Origin: Strigamia acuminata
Lineage: Eukaryota; Arthropoda; Chilopoda; Geophilomorpha; Linotaeniidae
DNA: 64,000 bases
Direction: 5' to 3'
Assembly (NCBI GenBank): GCA_949358305.1
Contig: OX442321.1
Location: 8,581,605 to 8,645,604 of the forward strand
The notes below the pieces were generated by a model. It was not told where the DNA came from. It saw nothing but the letters and a program-made list of their open reading frames with translations, and ran no database searches. The position numbers and the translations under genes are program-made. Positions 48,601 through 60,400 of the stretch are shown piece after piece (within the stretch, counting starts at the first letter, position 1; each line of letters opens with the position of its first letter).

Positions 48601-51600
48601 ACGTTGTGGACGGATTTCGGCCAATTAAAGATATTATCTGGGAAAATTCGACAATTTTTCGTTTACCATTGAGGACTTCCAAAATGGCAGAGGCATCTAA
48701 AATTGGGGAAGAAGTAACAACAGCCGAAATTGATGACGTTCTATGCAATTTTGCTGAAAATGCTGAGGAATATCTGCTTTTTCTGAAAAATATCGAGAGG
48801 ATTTCAGTTATAAACATTGATGAAAGTGGGACTATAGTCTACAATATGACATTCTCCGCTCAAGTTACAGACGATGAAAGTCGTATTAATAAAAATAAAT
48901 TTGTAGAAGTCGTTACAAATCACACGAGCATGTCGACACCCATTACACAATTCTACGAGATGAAGATACACGGCAGTCTCAAGAATTCATCATCGGTCTG
49001 GCTCATTTCTCAGCGCTTAGGTGTATTGAACGAGTGCGATGCAGAGAAGTTTTCCAAACTCAAACTTATACCACACGTTTCGGTTGCTGTTCCACTCGAC
49101 TGCAATTACAAGCAGCGGTTCAAAATGTACGTAACTCAACCACTTGCTGGAGAAACTAGTCTTCCTATGCACATCAATGGTGCATTTATGCCCGATGAAG
49201 GAAGAAGACAACTGCTCATTAGTGGGGATTCGTTAGAAAAGGACTGGAATAAATATTTACTGGTGTCTGAATTGGCGCCACTTTATGTTGAAACGCTTGG
49301 GAAGTTGAAGGGTAAAACTACCGCCAAATGGACAGAAATTGCAAATGAAACGAGCGTTCAGAATGATGTATTGAAGGAATATCGGAAGCAATTGACAATG
49401 ACTGATTCTCCTCCAGGTTTTGTGGAATTAACACTCATGGAAGAAGTATACCGTTTGATTCATCATGAGAAACGTTCATTGTTTTTTGGACTTATTCAAT
49501 ACGAGTTAAAAACTGATCTGCTTTGGTTAACTACTACGAATGGGTACATGGACGAACTTGATCAAAGTCGCCTAACGAAGTCTGCAGTGAGTCACATCCG
49601 GGATTTGCTGACGAAAGTTCATTTCCCAAATTTTCACATCAGTTTTAACCAAATTCTAAAAAAAATCGATGAGATATTGCACGTGTCTATTCCGCGTTGT
49701 ACTCCCTTAGACGTGTGCCAATTTCTGAAAACACTAAGTGACACGTTAATCGTGAAAGAAGAGAATTTATGCACGCTGCCAGCAGATTTGAAGACCACCA
49801 TTATCAATGAGAATGAAATCAAAAATTGTCTGGAGTATATAATTAGCGACACAAATGCTGATCTTGAAAATATTCCACTACTGTTAACTGCTGACGGACA
49901 ATTGAGACGGTTCAAAGAAGACAGACCCCATTACCGCTCCAAATACCTGCAAGTTCTACCCACGCAAAGTCATTTGTTTACTCATGAAGTAATGAGTTTG
50001 ATCAAATTACCGGAACGTTTTTGTAAAAAGTTCAACATTCAAGCATTGGCTTCACATTTACCAGATGAAATGCCAAGACTAAAATCCAACAAACTGATTG
50101 AAGATGAATCTCGAACATGGAATTTGAAACTTCAACGTGTTTTAGAATTTATTTCGAAGAAATTTCTTTCAAGCAAAGAGACCGAAAACTTGACATCCCT
50201 GAATAACTGGGCATTGTTTCCAGCAATTTGTCAGCAGAAGAAATATTTAGTCCCTTATGGAATGATTTCAACTGTAGTGCACTCATCTGATTCACTTTCG
50301 GAAATAGTAAACGACAGTCTTTACGGCATCCTGGAAAGGCTTGGATGTTTGTTCACCGATCTGCCAATTGATTGGCATTTCAATAACTTCTTGCGACCCA
50401 TGTGCGCGTCATACGACAAGCCAGAAAAAATTATTGAAATCTTAGATGGAATATTCAAACGAAAAATGGATGGCTCAAACTTGGAGGTGCTGACACCAGA
50501 TGATAAAGAACATTTGTTGAAATTCATAGTTGATAATCAGACATTTATTTTGAGAACTAAAGATCGCACAAAATACGTGGAGATTATTAAATCGTTTCCA
50601 TTATTTCAAACCCTCGAAGGTCGATTTGTAAGTCTAGAAGCTGGAACAGACTGCGAATACATTGCTTGCAATGAGGAAACGGAAGGTGCCGACTTGGACA
50701 AACTTAAGCAATTGAAAAGCGTAATTCTTTTGAAACCAACTTCTTTATACAATAAACAGTTATTTGCGTATTTAGGTATTAAAAACCTGACGGTGGTTGA
50801 AATGTATTGCAAGTTTATTATCCCGTGCATGCAGGAGATCAGTGGTGCAGCCAGAGTTAAACATTTTGCTTGGATAATGAAACGACATAAATCTTCATTT
50901 TCAATGTTATCTTCATTGTCAATGTTATCAGTGACAGATAAAAATGAATTACTAAAACTTTTAGGAGCAGCAAAAGTTGTAGAAGTATCATCCGGTGTGT
51001 TTAAGTCTGTTAATGAATTTTACGAAGATGATGTGGATTTATTTAAAGCAATGTTGCCAGTCGAGAATTTTCTACCAACTCATTTCTGGAACTTGATTCG
51101 AAGTTTGTATGGCAACGACGAATTTCTGATAAGACAAAAAGAATGGAAGAAATTTTTTCACAAATTGGGACTGGTAAAAAGAGCAAATGCGGAAACTTTT
51201 CTTCGTCTTGCTAAGAGTTTGGAAACATGGCCAAACAAGGAAGAACTTGAAAAAAATAGTAAATTACTCGTGTCATATTTGACGTTGGATGAAAAATTGC
51301 ATTTGGACTCTCAGTTTCTACAAAAAATTGCGACAGTGAAATTTATATACCATCATCCTATCTCTGAAAACTTGACTTTTATTTATCCTCAAGATGATCG
51401 CTTTTCGAGCAAGCTTGTATGTTTCAGCCGCAGTGTGTGTTGCGATTTGGAGAACGTTTGTTGGTCCGTGGCGTCGTTATTACCTTCATGGAGTACAGTG
51501 GACAGCAAACTTAATCCCATTTACCTAAAATGGAAACCTGAACCAGATTTTGAAGATTTCTTATTGCACATGGAAAATGTGTGCAATTCATTGCAAAAGA

Positions 51601-54361
51601 AGAAATTAATGGACCACACTGTTACCGAGGATAATGTAAATAGTGTCAAGCAAGTGAAATGTCAACGTAATGTTTTGGAACACATGTTGGAGTATTTACG
51701 AAACCACATTGCAAACACTCAATTACATATTGAAAGGATTCAGAACATTCCATGTATTCTTGTTGACGATGGAAAAAAAATGGTTTGTCCGAAGTCGGTT
51801 GTTAGAGAAAAATTTGAAGAATGTTCACCTTTTCTTTACATTTTACCGGATAAATTTTACCCGTGAGTTAATTTACAAGTAATATCAGTAAAGACAAAAT
51901 AGTGGTCTGCTGAGCGACAATTTAATTGCTTTTTCAATGGTACAATTCGGGCAGGCCACATTTTGTGATTTCTGGTATATAAAACAAACTAATAAAATGT
52001 AAACGTTGTTTTTACAGATTTATCGACTTGTTGGAAAGGCTTGGAACTAAAAGGGAGGTTGCATGTCACCATTACTGTTCCGTGTTGTCTGAGCTTTACA
52101 GCTATTGCGACAACAAACAAATCAAGGATCCCAATTTGAAAACCTGTCTGGTCACAGCATATCAAGGATTTTTGGATCAACTTTGTCAACTTCAAGAAGA
52201 TGATCAAAATTTGACACTTTGTGATCTGTTTTTGCCTGATGAAAATTGGTTTATGCAACGCAGCACCGATTTAATTGTTTATGATGATGGCTTTGCTACA
52301 GAGTCCATTCAGAAAAACAAATGGAACGTGCAAATAATTGCTCAGAGGAATACACCAATGGCCAAATATGCTTCTGCATTGCTAAATTTACCCGAAAATA
52401 TAAGGCCAACTCCAATTTCACAATTTTTGAGTGAAGAATTGTCAGCAGAAAGTGAGCGTTGCTGTGCGGATGACTGCCGTAACGAGCGAAACGTTTCCAG
52501 ATTACTCCAGAATTCACAATTTGTCAGAACTGTGGTTAAATTGATCACTTTACGGGAAATGCATTGCGACGCACCTGCCGATCAAAAGAAAATAATGGAT
52601 AAGTTTAATTCTGTTGTGGTAAAATGCTACGATCCTTTGAAAATGGAAGTTTTAAACAAAGAAACTTGTGAACTGATTGAAAGAAAAGACATTGCAACAT
52701 ACTTAAAACGTACAAATCTATTGATTTCGCACGACGCGAATAATGAATTGCTTAAACAACATTTAATCGATAATTTAGTGGAGTTAATTACATTGATTTG
52801 TCCATTGAAATCTCCACATCATCTTACAGCCGTTCTGGATAAATTGGATTTGGAAAACACAGCACAATCCTTAGCAGTCATTCAAGAAAGAGATATCCGA
52901 GAACCCGATAAAGCGTTTGAATCGTGTCTTCCTCTTCTCGGAAGTGTCCTTCAACAGGATCTCGTGTGTTTATTAGACAACTACACGTACAATTATTACA
53001 AAGTTGGAGAGTACATCGCTTGTTCGTTGGAATGTGGCGGCTCTGATGACAAAACTTACATATTCGCTCAAATAACGAAGGAATGCGAGAGCATGTCTTC
53101 CGATGGAACAACATCGAAGCAGTATTTCGTTGATGTGGGAACGGCTAAACCAATTAAAAAATCAACTTGGGAAATTTTCAAGTTTATTACCAAAGAGAAA
53201 TTGGCATATGATTCCCTTGTAGTATTTGAAAGAGGGAATGAAAATTCTGGTGAAGAAGCCTCGCCAATGTACGATTCTTCCCAAGAGTCCGAACGGAGGA
53301 AAGATCCTCGGTTTACCAAGTCATTGCAAGAAGTCATGGACGAAATTACTGAACAACTCGAAGACCTTTGGAAATTGCCGAAAAAAGAAAGAGATAGTGC
53401 CATAAAGCGGATGTACTTGACTTGGCATCCAGATAAAAGTCCTCCAGATAAAAAAGAATTTTGTGAAGAAGCTTTCAAATATCTGAAAAATGAGATAACT
53501 CGTTTGGAAAGTGGTTTGCCAAGGAAGAAAAAAGGAGAAAAGACGTAAGTGCCACATTTAAAAGCAGATAAAATGAATTTATTTTTAATGTTTAAAATTC
53601 TTCTTCATTAAACTAGTAGTGAAAAAGATTCGCCAAAAACATCGCCCGAATGGGAGGAATTTTTCCGGAAGTGGAATTGGTTTGCAAGGGAGGAACGCAG
53701 CAGTCGTGATGATTATTTTCGTAAAGCTCGAGATCGGGATGAATGGGATTTTCCGAGGTCTGAACGTTCTTCGTGGGTTCCGCCGTCTTTTGAGACCAAT
53801 AACATCCCAGCAGCTAAATTGTGGCTGCGACAAGCCCAACATGATTTGAAATCAGCTGAAAATGATATACTTATTGCTGACTACCATCTTGAATGGATTT
53901 TCTTCAAGTGCCATCAAGTAAATGCAATTTGTCAATCGATTACGTTAAATTAATGCGAAATCATTGTTGCAGATAGCTGAAAAAGCAATGAAAGCGATAC
54001 AATACACAACATCTGTTCGATGTTCCATAAGTAGAAGTTTAAAAGAGATTGCTCGAGCAATTTCAATGGAGATTGACGGTGAAGATTCAGAACGGATTAC
54101 TCTTGCAATACGGGTCAGTAAAGCATGAAAAGAATTTTAGTGGCATTTGTAGATTTTTATTTTTATAAATGTTAATTTTAGAAAATGGATCTAAAAGGTG
54201 TGAGTGAAACACAAACTTTATATCCATCGAGTGGTCTTATTCCGTTTAATGCGTACCAGGAGCGCAACGAGGATTGCAAGCAAGTGGTGAACATTGCATC
54301 TGAATTATGCAGCATTGCAAGTGCTATTGTCAATAACGCAAAAAGTCGAGAATCCATTTAA
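39623..54361 (+). CDS. SACS: Sacsin (three SRR/Hsp90-like ATPase regions, DnaJ, HEPN)
   Basis: Model of 17 exons, 4,357 aa (human 4,579): 39623-39638, 40198-40283, 40361-40532, 40608-40700, 40772-41052, 41118-41294, 41383-41629, 41708-41878, 41942-42102, 42163-42427, 42493-45980, 46046-47398, 47448-51862, 52018-53544, 53617-53917, 53973-54113, 54182-54361. Three sacsin repeat regions start near residues 7, 1360 and 2392. Their Bergerat-type motifs are [11 protein letters not shown] / [26 protein letters not shown] / [15 protein letters not shown], and [11 protein letters not shown] / [15 protein letters not shown]. The DnaJ domain (about 4075-4145) keeps HPD in LTWHPDKSP. The C-terminal HEPN domain (about 4215-4357) begins [17 protein letters not shown]. 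Human sacsin has an N-terminal ubiquitin-like domain; here the protein starts at MAESNAQFGQ with none. Sacsin is linked to proteostasis, intermediate filaments and mitochondria in neurons. The 16-nt first exon and the 63-bp in-frame intron at 41879-41941 are the least certain parts. Confidence 0.95.
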
Positions 54362-54372
54362 AAATAATCATT

Positions 54373-54730
54373 TTTCATATAATATCACTTATTTTAGCAA
54401 ATGTTTATAATTTTTTTGAAAAAAATATTTTAAATTGGTTAACTTTCATATAATATCACTTATTTCGGCACATGTTTATAATTGTTTTGAAAAAATAATT
54501 TTAAATTGTTTAACTTTCATATAATATCACTTATTTCGGCACATGTTTATAATTGTTTTGAAAAAATAATTTTAAATTGTTTAACTTTCATATAATATCA
54601 CTTATTTCGGCACATGTTTATAATTGTTTTGAAAAAAATAATTTTAAATTGTTTAACTTTCATATAATATCACTTATTTCAGCACATGTTTATAATTTTT
54701 TGGAAAAAAAATAATTTTAAATTGTTGACT
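54373..54730. repeat. Five-copy ~70-bp tandem repeat after the sacsin stop codon
   Basis: Five direct units starting near 54376, 54448, 54518, 54589 and 54661, each beginning CATATAATATCACTTATTTC and ending TTTTAAATTG(T)TTAAC. The three middle copies are nearly identical; the outer two have diverged. The array starts ~12 bp after the stop, so it probably forms much of the 3' UTR. Units are contiguous with no spacers. Confidence 0.9.
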
Positions 54731-57043
54731 TAACAACACACTGTCGAAGGATTAAGCTTTGATTTCAGTCATTTTTTCTCAATGCTCAAATCGTGAAACA
54801 GTTTGACTAAATCTAAAATACGATAAATATAAAACTATTTTGTAAAGTTTTACAATAATTTTGTAATGAAAACTTACTATACGGAATCTTTATTTCATGT
54901 CTGTTGCTTCTTGTCCCGCCCAGGTACTGGTAAAGAATATATCCGGTGAACAAAAAAATGGACGTTGGCGAACAAAAAGAAGGAAACTTATGAAGATAGA
55001 AGAAAAAATAAATTGAAAATAAAATAAAGAATAGAAAGAAAAAGAAGGGAGAAAAGGTTTGGAATTAACGAAATTAGAAGACATCGTTGTGACGTCATTG
55101 CTTTTTAATTGGTTGTGTTGATTTTTCATTGAATGCCATTGCAGGGGCACAATGGGAATATTTTTGTATTTTAATGATGTTTATAATTTATATTCGAAGT
55201 TGAGGTAGTTTACAGAACGAAAAGATAGGGAAGTGAGTTTTATTTAACATTTTAAGTGAAAGTTGTAATTCATTTACGCCAACATTTCTGTAGAAGTGTT
55301 TCCTGTGAAGTGAGAGCTTGTGCGTCGTTGCGTGTAAGTGTATGACAACACAGACAAAGTTATTTTCTTAATGAAAACATCCTTATGGTTTTATTTTTCC
55401 AGATTTCTGCCAATTTAAGGATTTGTCAATAAATGGTACCGTATTCAAACTAAAAATTTTCAAAAATCAATCTAGTCGAACAACATCAAAAATTGGCACT
55501 AAAATCTAATGACTTAAATTATGGTGACCATATTTATGAGTGAAAAAACCAGGACGCAAAAGAAAAAAAAGTTTATTTAATCTCGTTTTAACTCGAATTT
55601 TTGGGGGTAAAAAATTGAAATTTCAAAATTTCATTGTAAATTTTTTTGAAAATTTTAAAAACCAGGTCGTACACCTTGGCCTCCTGGCGGAACACCAGAC
55701 ATCAGTCTAAGAACAGGGAGTATGGTCTCTTTTTTTTATTTAAGAACCTTTATAAGGCCACCCATGCCCAATGTTAAAATTATTTCGAGTTATGTAAGTG
55801 GCAATCTTGGTTGAACTAAAGTTGAAAATCTAGGGTTTCCTATTGAGAATTATCAACTGCATCAGTTGATCTATTCCTTGACTGTTGGCGATCAACAACC
55901 TTATATCAAATTATATTCATAACCATCTGCTTCCCATATTTTGCTTCCCACATTAATTTAAGCCTGAGTATTTAATTCTACCTCTGTTTGTGATGGGAGA
56001 AAGAACAGTGAGCATAGAAGATTTTATTAACACCCTGCTACAATGGCTGACAACCATTACAGCGGGGTGTCCCGCGATGCTCGTATGGTTTTTTTCTCTT
56101 CACAAATTATCGGAAGGAAAAATGATAAAAAGAAAAATGTTATATTTCAAAATGTGTCAGAAGCTAACTAATTCAATGGGAAGCAGCAGTTTTTGAATAT
56201 TGCTGTTGATTTACATGTTTTTATTATATACAAGTTATAAGAGCATTTTTTTTTTAGAAAAAATTTTTTCGGATAAGGAGGAAAAACCCTCATAAGGACT
56301 GGTTACTTGTTGTTGGAGCGAAATATATTAACGTGAACGTAGACGGACAAATAGATGAATGTCAAATCAAAGCCAAGAGAAAATAAGGTAAGCACATTAT
56401 ATTTCAATATAGTACTAATCATGTTGTGATCTTATTTTGTATTGAAATCAATTCCAAACTAAAATCAAATTTCGCGCTCTGATAATACAATTTGAGTTTT
56501 GTCACAATAGATGGCAGTATTGCTTTGTTATCATTAAAGCGCATTTGTTGAGACTAATAATATAGAATATTTTTAAATATCAATTTTTAATTTTTATTAT
56601 TCAAATTTGATTTTTTACACGTTTTTGAAAAGAAAATATATCGCGAAAAAAAATAATTAGATTTGTAACCGTATGAATAATTCAAATGTGTACACATACA
56701 ATCCTAGTTGTTTCCGCCAAATTTTCGTTATTAACTTTACATACCGTTAGTAGTAGAGATGGCGGGACGGGGGGAAAGTGTGTATGTAAAGAAGCCCCTT
56801 TGCTCGCAGCATCCAATGCGCAGCCGCACTCGTCACCATCGATCCGCGCTTTGCGCTTGCGCTATCTTCCGTTCGGCGACGAGGATGTGGAGGTGGTTAG
56901 TAAGGTGTGGGGGCGTTGGTGTTGGTGTGCGTGCACCCTGCAGTCGCCCGAACCGGTGCGTGAGCGTGTGCGGGGCCCCCATGGCGAATGGGCCACGGGG
57001 CGCGGGCGCTTAAAAGCCCGATAGGAATTTCGCACCTCCGGCC
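54731..57043. other. Intergenic region sacsin to neuroligin
   Basis: 2.3 kb. Mostly AT-rich without a gene. At 55990-56196 and 56258-56386 there are two short coding-like stretches that may be remnants of a transposase (reported as a finding). From about 56755 composition turns sharply GC-rich: this is the neuroligin promoter. Confidence 0.5.
56755..57043 (+). promoter_or_regulatory. GC-rich neuroligin promoter / 5' UTR
   Basis: An abrupt rise in GC and CpG compared with the flanks. A TATA-like CTTAAAAG lies near 57009-57016. An upstream ATG at 56981 opens an 11-codon frame ending before the main ATG. Several open frames on both strands here are GC artefacts. Confidence 0.5.
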
Positions 57044-57449
57044 ATGGATCCCTGGCTTGTGGTGTTGATAAGTTTGGTTGTGGCCGCTTGGTCACTTCCC
57101 CAACCGCGTGTCGTCAATACAAAGTACGGGTCCTTGCGAGGAGCTATCGTGACACCGGCCAACCGTCAACTCTCGGCCGTGGAGGTTTACCTGGGCGTGC
57201 CGTACGCTGCCCCTCCTAAGGGGACGCTTCGTTTTTTCCCGCCAGTGACCCCGCCTCCTTGGACTGGGGTTCGTACTGCAGACCAGTTTGGCCCTGTATG
57301 TCCCCAAAAACTTCCCGATTTGAGTAACGAGACAGAAGCTTTGCTCAAGATGCCGAAAGCCAGGATTGACTTACTTAAAAAAATTTATCCTTTTCTTCTA
57401 AACCAAAGTGAGGATTGTCTCAATCTAAATATCTACGCTCCAATCAGGG
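57044..57449 (+). CDS. Neuroligin, first coding exon (partial gene)
   Basis: ATG at 57044, with a hydrophobic signal peptide (PWLVVLISLVVAAWSLP), then the start of a carboxylesterase-like domain: RVVNTKYGSLRGA, VEVYLGVPYAAPP, FFPPVTPPPWTGVR, QFGPVCPQKLPDLSNETEAL, KKIYPFLLNQSEDCLNLNIY. NETEALLKMPKARIDLLKK is the insertion typical of arthropod neuroligins and not of ordinary carboxylesterases. The exon ends at 57449 (AGGG before GTAAGG) in phase 1. The remaining exons lie beyond a long intron. Neuroligins are catalytically dead postsynaptic adhesion proteins that bind neurexins. Which neuroligin paralogue this is cannot be told. Confidence 0.88.
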
Positions 57450-60400
57450 GTAAGGCTCGATTTACATTTCATAACGTCTTGTTTTGTCTTGTTGAGAATT
57501 TAAACTGTGTGACAAGTGGAAAAAGGGAAAGAAATTGATTTTTTTTTTATTTATTTCTTTGAATTTTTTTTGTGTCCGTTTTAGTATATTATGGTGGATA
57601 TTTTTTTCAGGACGGAAGGAAAGTTAGTAGTTTGTCCTGTGGGATACTAAAATGCAAGCTGGCATGAATGTGATGTACGTGAAGTTGCAAATTGCACTTT
57701 TGCAGACACAGTAAGGCGTTGACAAGTGGCTTGATATCAAGTATGGGACTGGCGTTGCACACTTTTTTTATTGGTTTTGCTGCTGGATTGACAGCACAAC
57801 AGAATCCAATCTAAATGAGTATCGAAGAGAATTTTTAGTTTGTACACGGAAGTTGTTGCTTTCTTTTTTTTCTTTCTTTCTTTTCTCGTTTTTTATTCGG
57901 GTAATGGCGGAATAAAGTTGTATTTTTGGTTATTGACGGGTGAATTTTAGAGGAAACGGGTTGTGTGTTGGAGAAGGACTTGCCTAATAGCATTGATGTG
58001 TAGGAATGGGTTTGAACTACAGGGCAACTGATTATCACCACAAGGGCCAAGAGTGGTGGTGGGACCTTAAAAGGAAATTGAATGTTGGATGTGATGGCAC
58101 GCTATAAATTGTGGCCATTCAACTGACTCTCTCGCTCCAGTTGCTGTAGGAAATAATTTCGGTGTAAATTGTAACTAGACATAGATCAAAAGTGTTGATT
58201 AGGAGATAAAGGGTAAAAGGACATGGATTGGAGATAATAAATTTCATTGCTAGAAGTGCTGCAAGTTGTTTAATTTGGGAAAGAAACGTAATTGACTTTT
58301 TGGCTTGCTTTTGTAAAGATTTGTTTTTATATATAAAATGACATTTTAATTTCCTTTCTGCTCATTAAATTTTACACGTACAGATTTCAGACACAAGACA
58401 CCGGTAAGCAAATGTTTTGAATTCGCAGTGGGAATTAATGGCAAACCTTTGACTGACATTGCGCGTTTTCGTTTTATTATTAATCTTTCCAGAAGTTAAA
58501 CGCATAAGGGTGCAATTAAAATATTCATATTGCAATCTCGTCTTATTTTGATGTTTCGGAAATTAAACCTTTCTTCCAAAATTAAAAAATTTATAATAAG
58601 GGTAAAAGTGATAGATGTTTCTCACTTTGTCAGTAATAATCTTATCCGCTTTTTGGTCTTTGTGTCTTCAGGCAGCTGTTGGCTTAGGACTAAGTATATC
58701 CCGGCTAAATAGATGCCAATGCATGTGTCATGCTGTGCATCAACCCGTTGAGAAACTGATAAGACCTTCGTGTGCAGGGATCCCTGACAAGGGTTAGGCA
58801 CTAAATCACAGCGAAAATAATCCCCTTTTCTCCATACAGCCGACAAGTGAGTTGTGTGTAATGCATTGAACTAAACGGCGAAGCAAAATTGGGATAGAAA
58901 GTGAGGGGGAAAAAATCTTACCATTTTGGTCTCATGATCTATTGGCTGAAGCATTAAGAGAGCCTCAGTTCCATGTCTTAAAACTGGGATATAAATCTTG
59001 GGGAGATATCTCGAATAGCCACTGCTAGTTGGCGCAATAGAAAAAGGATGTTTTGGGGGGGGAAACTCAACATTAGAAAGGAATTAGATATAAAAAGGAA
59101 AATGGGCGCAGTAAATAAATAAATAATGTAATAACGAGGAGAGGAAATGGAAATGGGTTAGTTAGGTCGTTTTAATGTTGGGGTCGCAAGAATTGGGGGA
59201 GTAGGTGACATGATGCGAAGGTTGTTGCAGTCGGTAGCCAATTGGCGAAAGGAATGCTTGAAGCGGGTGAGCCGCGGCAATGCGATTATATTGTAATCAG
59301 GCTTTTGGATGCTTTGTTGCGTTTGCTACTTTGAAAAGGAACTTTAATTAAGTTTGAAGGGACTCAGATGGGACTCAAGACCACTATTCCTTCTTGTGCG
59401 TATTCTGTTCGGCGCCTCGCCTTGTGGCAGAGAGATTTCAAATGGATTGGGATTGCTTTTATGTACGTTGTAATTGGTGTGTGCGAATGATCGGGAAAAT
59501 AATTAAACAAATGTAAAAAAATTTTTAGGGGAATCGCTGCTTTAAGCAAGTCGTGAGTTATAGTTATTGTTGACGTTGGAGTTTGTTTTATAAAGATGAA
59601 TGCAGACGAAAACCTGATTGTTTTTGTTATACGGTTAGCACGGGCCTCAAAGGAGTAAGCTAGTTTTAGTTGCAGGAAAGGATGTTGTGTGCATGCATGA
59701 ACTCATTACGACCCGGTGGGAATATATGAGAAAATGCAGTAAGGTGGTATAAAAAAAAGTGAACAAAGAATGAAAAAAAATAAAACTAAAGAAAGAAAAA
59801 AAATGAAAGGAAGAAATGCTTGTGCACGCACTCGGGTGGCGCTCGGAATTCAATGTATAAAGAGCAAAGAAACTGTCGCATTGATCCGAAGAATCCAGCG
59901 TTCTGTTGGCTCAGAAGGAAAGGAAAGCAGGGTTGGTGAGGGAAGAGAGTGAATTTGAACTTGTTGACTGAAATTCTTACTGATTGCAAACTGATCCTCG
60001 TAATGAAATAACACGGCGTTGGTTGTTATTAAAAGGGAAGTTTTACGCCAAGTTTTTATTAAATATTAATTTATTTTCATGTCGACAAGTGGTTATTTTA
60101 TTCCAATATGTGACTAATAAGAGAATTCAATAGGTGTGTGTGCGTGCAGCTGTGGCAGCGGCTTTATGTTCACAAGGATCCCATATTAATTTTATTTAAA
60201 CAGTCATTAAATCGGTGCATGTAATAATAAAACTATTACCGGTAAACTGCTACGTGATGCACTTTAACCCGGGTGTTTGCTGCCTTCTGCTTGTCAATAT
60301 ATCCCCATTGTAAAATCTCTATAACCTTGACCAATCCAATATTTTACGTCTGATGGTTTGGGAAGAAAAGAAAAAAGAAGAAGAAAAAACCAGATAAAAT

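Noticed and set aside
52296-53557. Several minus-strand frames of 68-136 codons opposite the sacsin C-terminal exons
   Set aside because: Antisense shadows of a long, conserved coding exon.
54373-54730. CRISPR-like array
   Set aside because: Units are contiguous ~70-bp tandem copies with no unique spacers, in a eukaryotic 3' UTR.
56686-57095. Overlapping open frames of 77-112 codons on both strands upstream of neuroligin
   Set aside because: They arise from GC-rich, stop-poor promoter sequence, and there is no family resemblance. The real coding start is the signal-peptide ATG at 57044.
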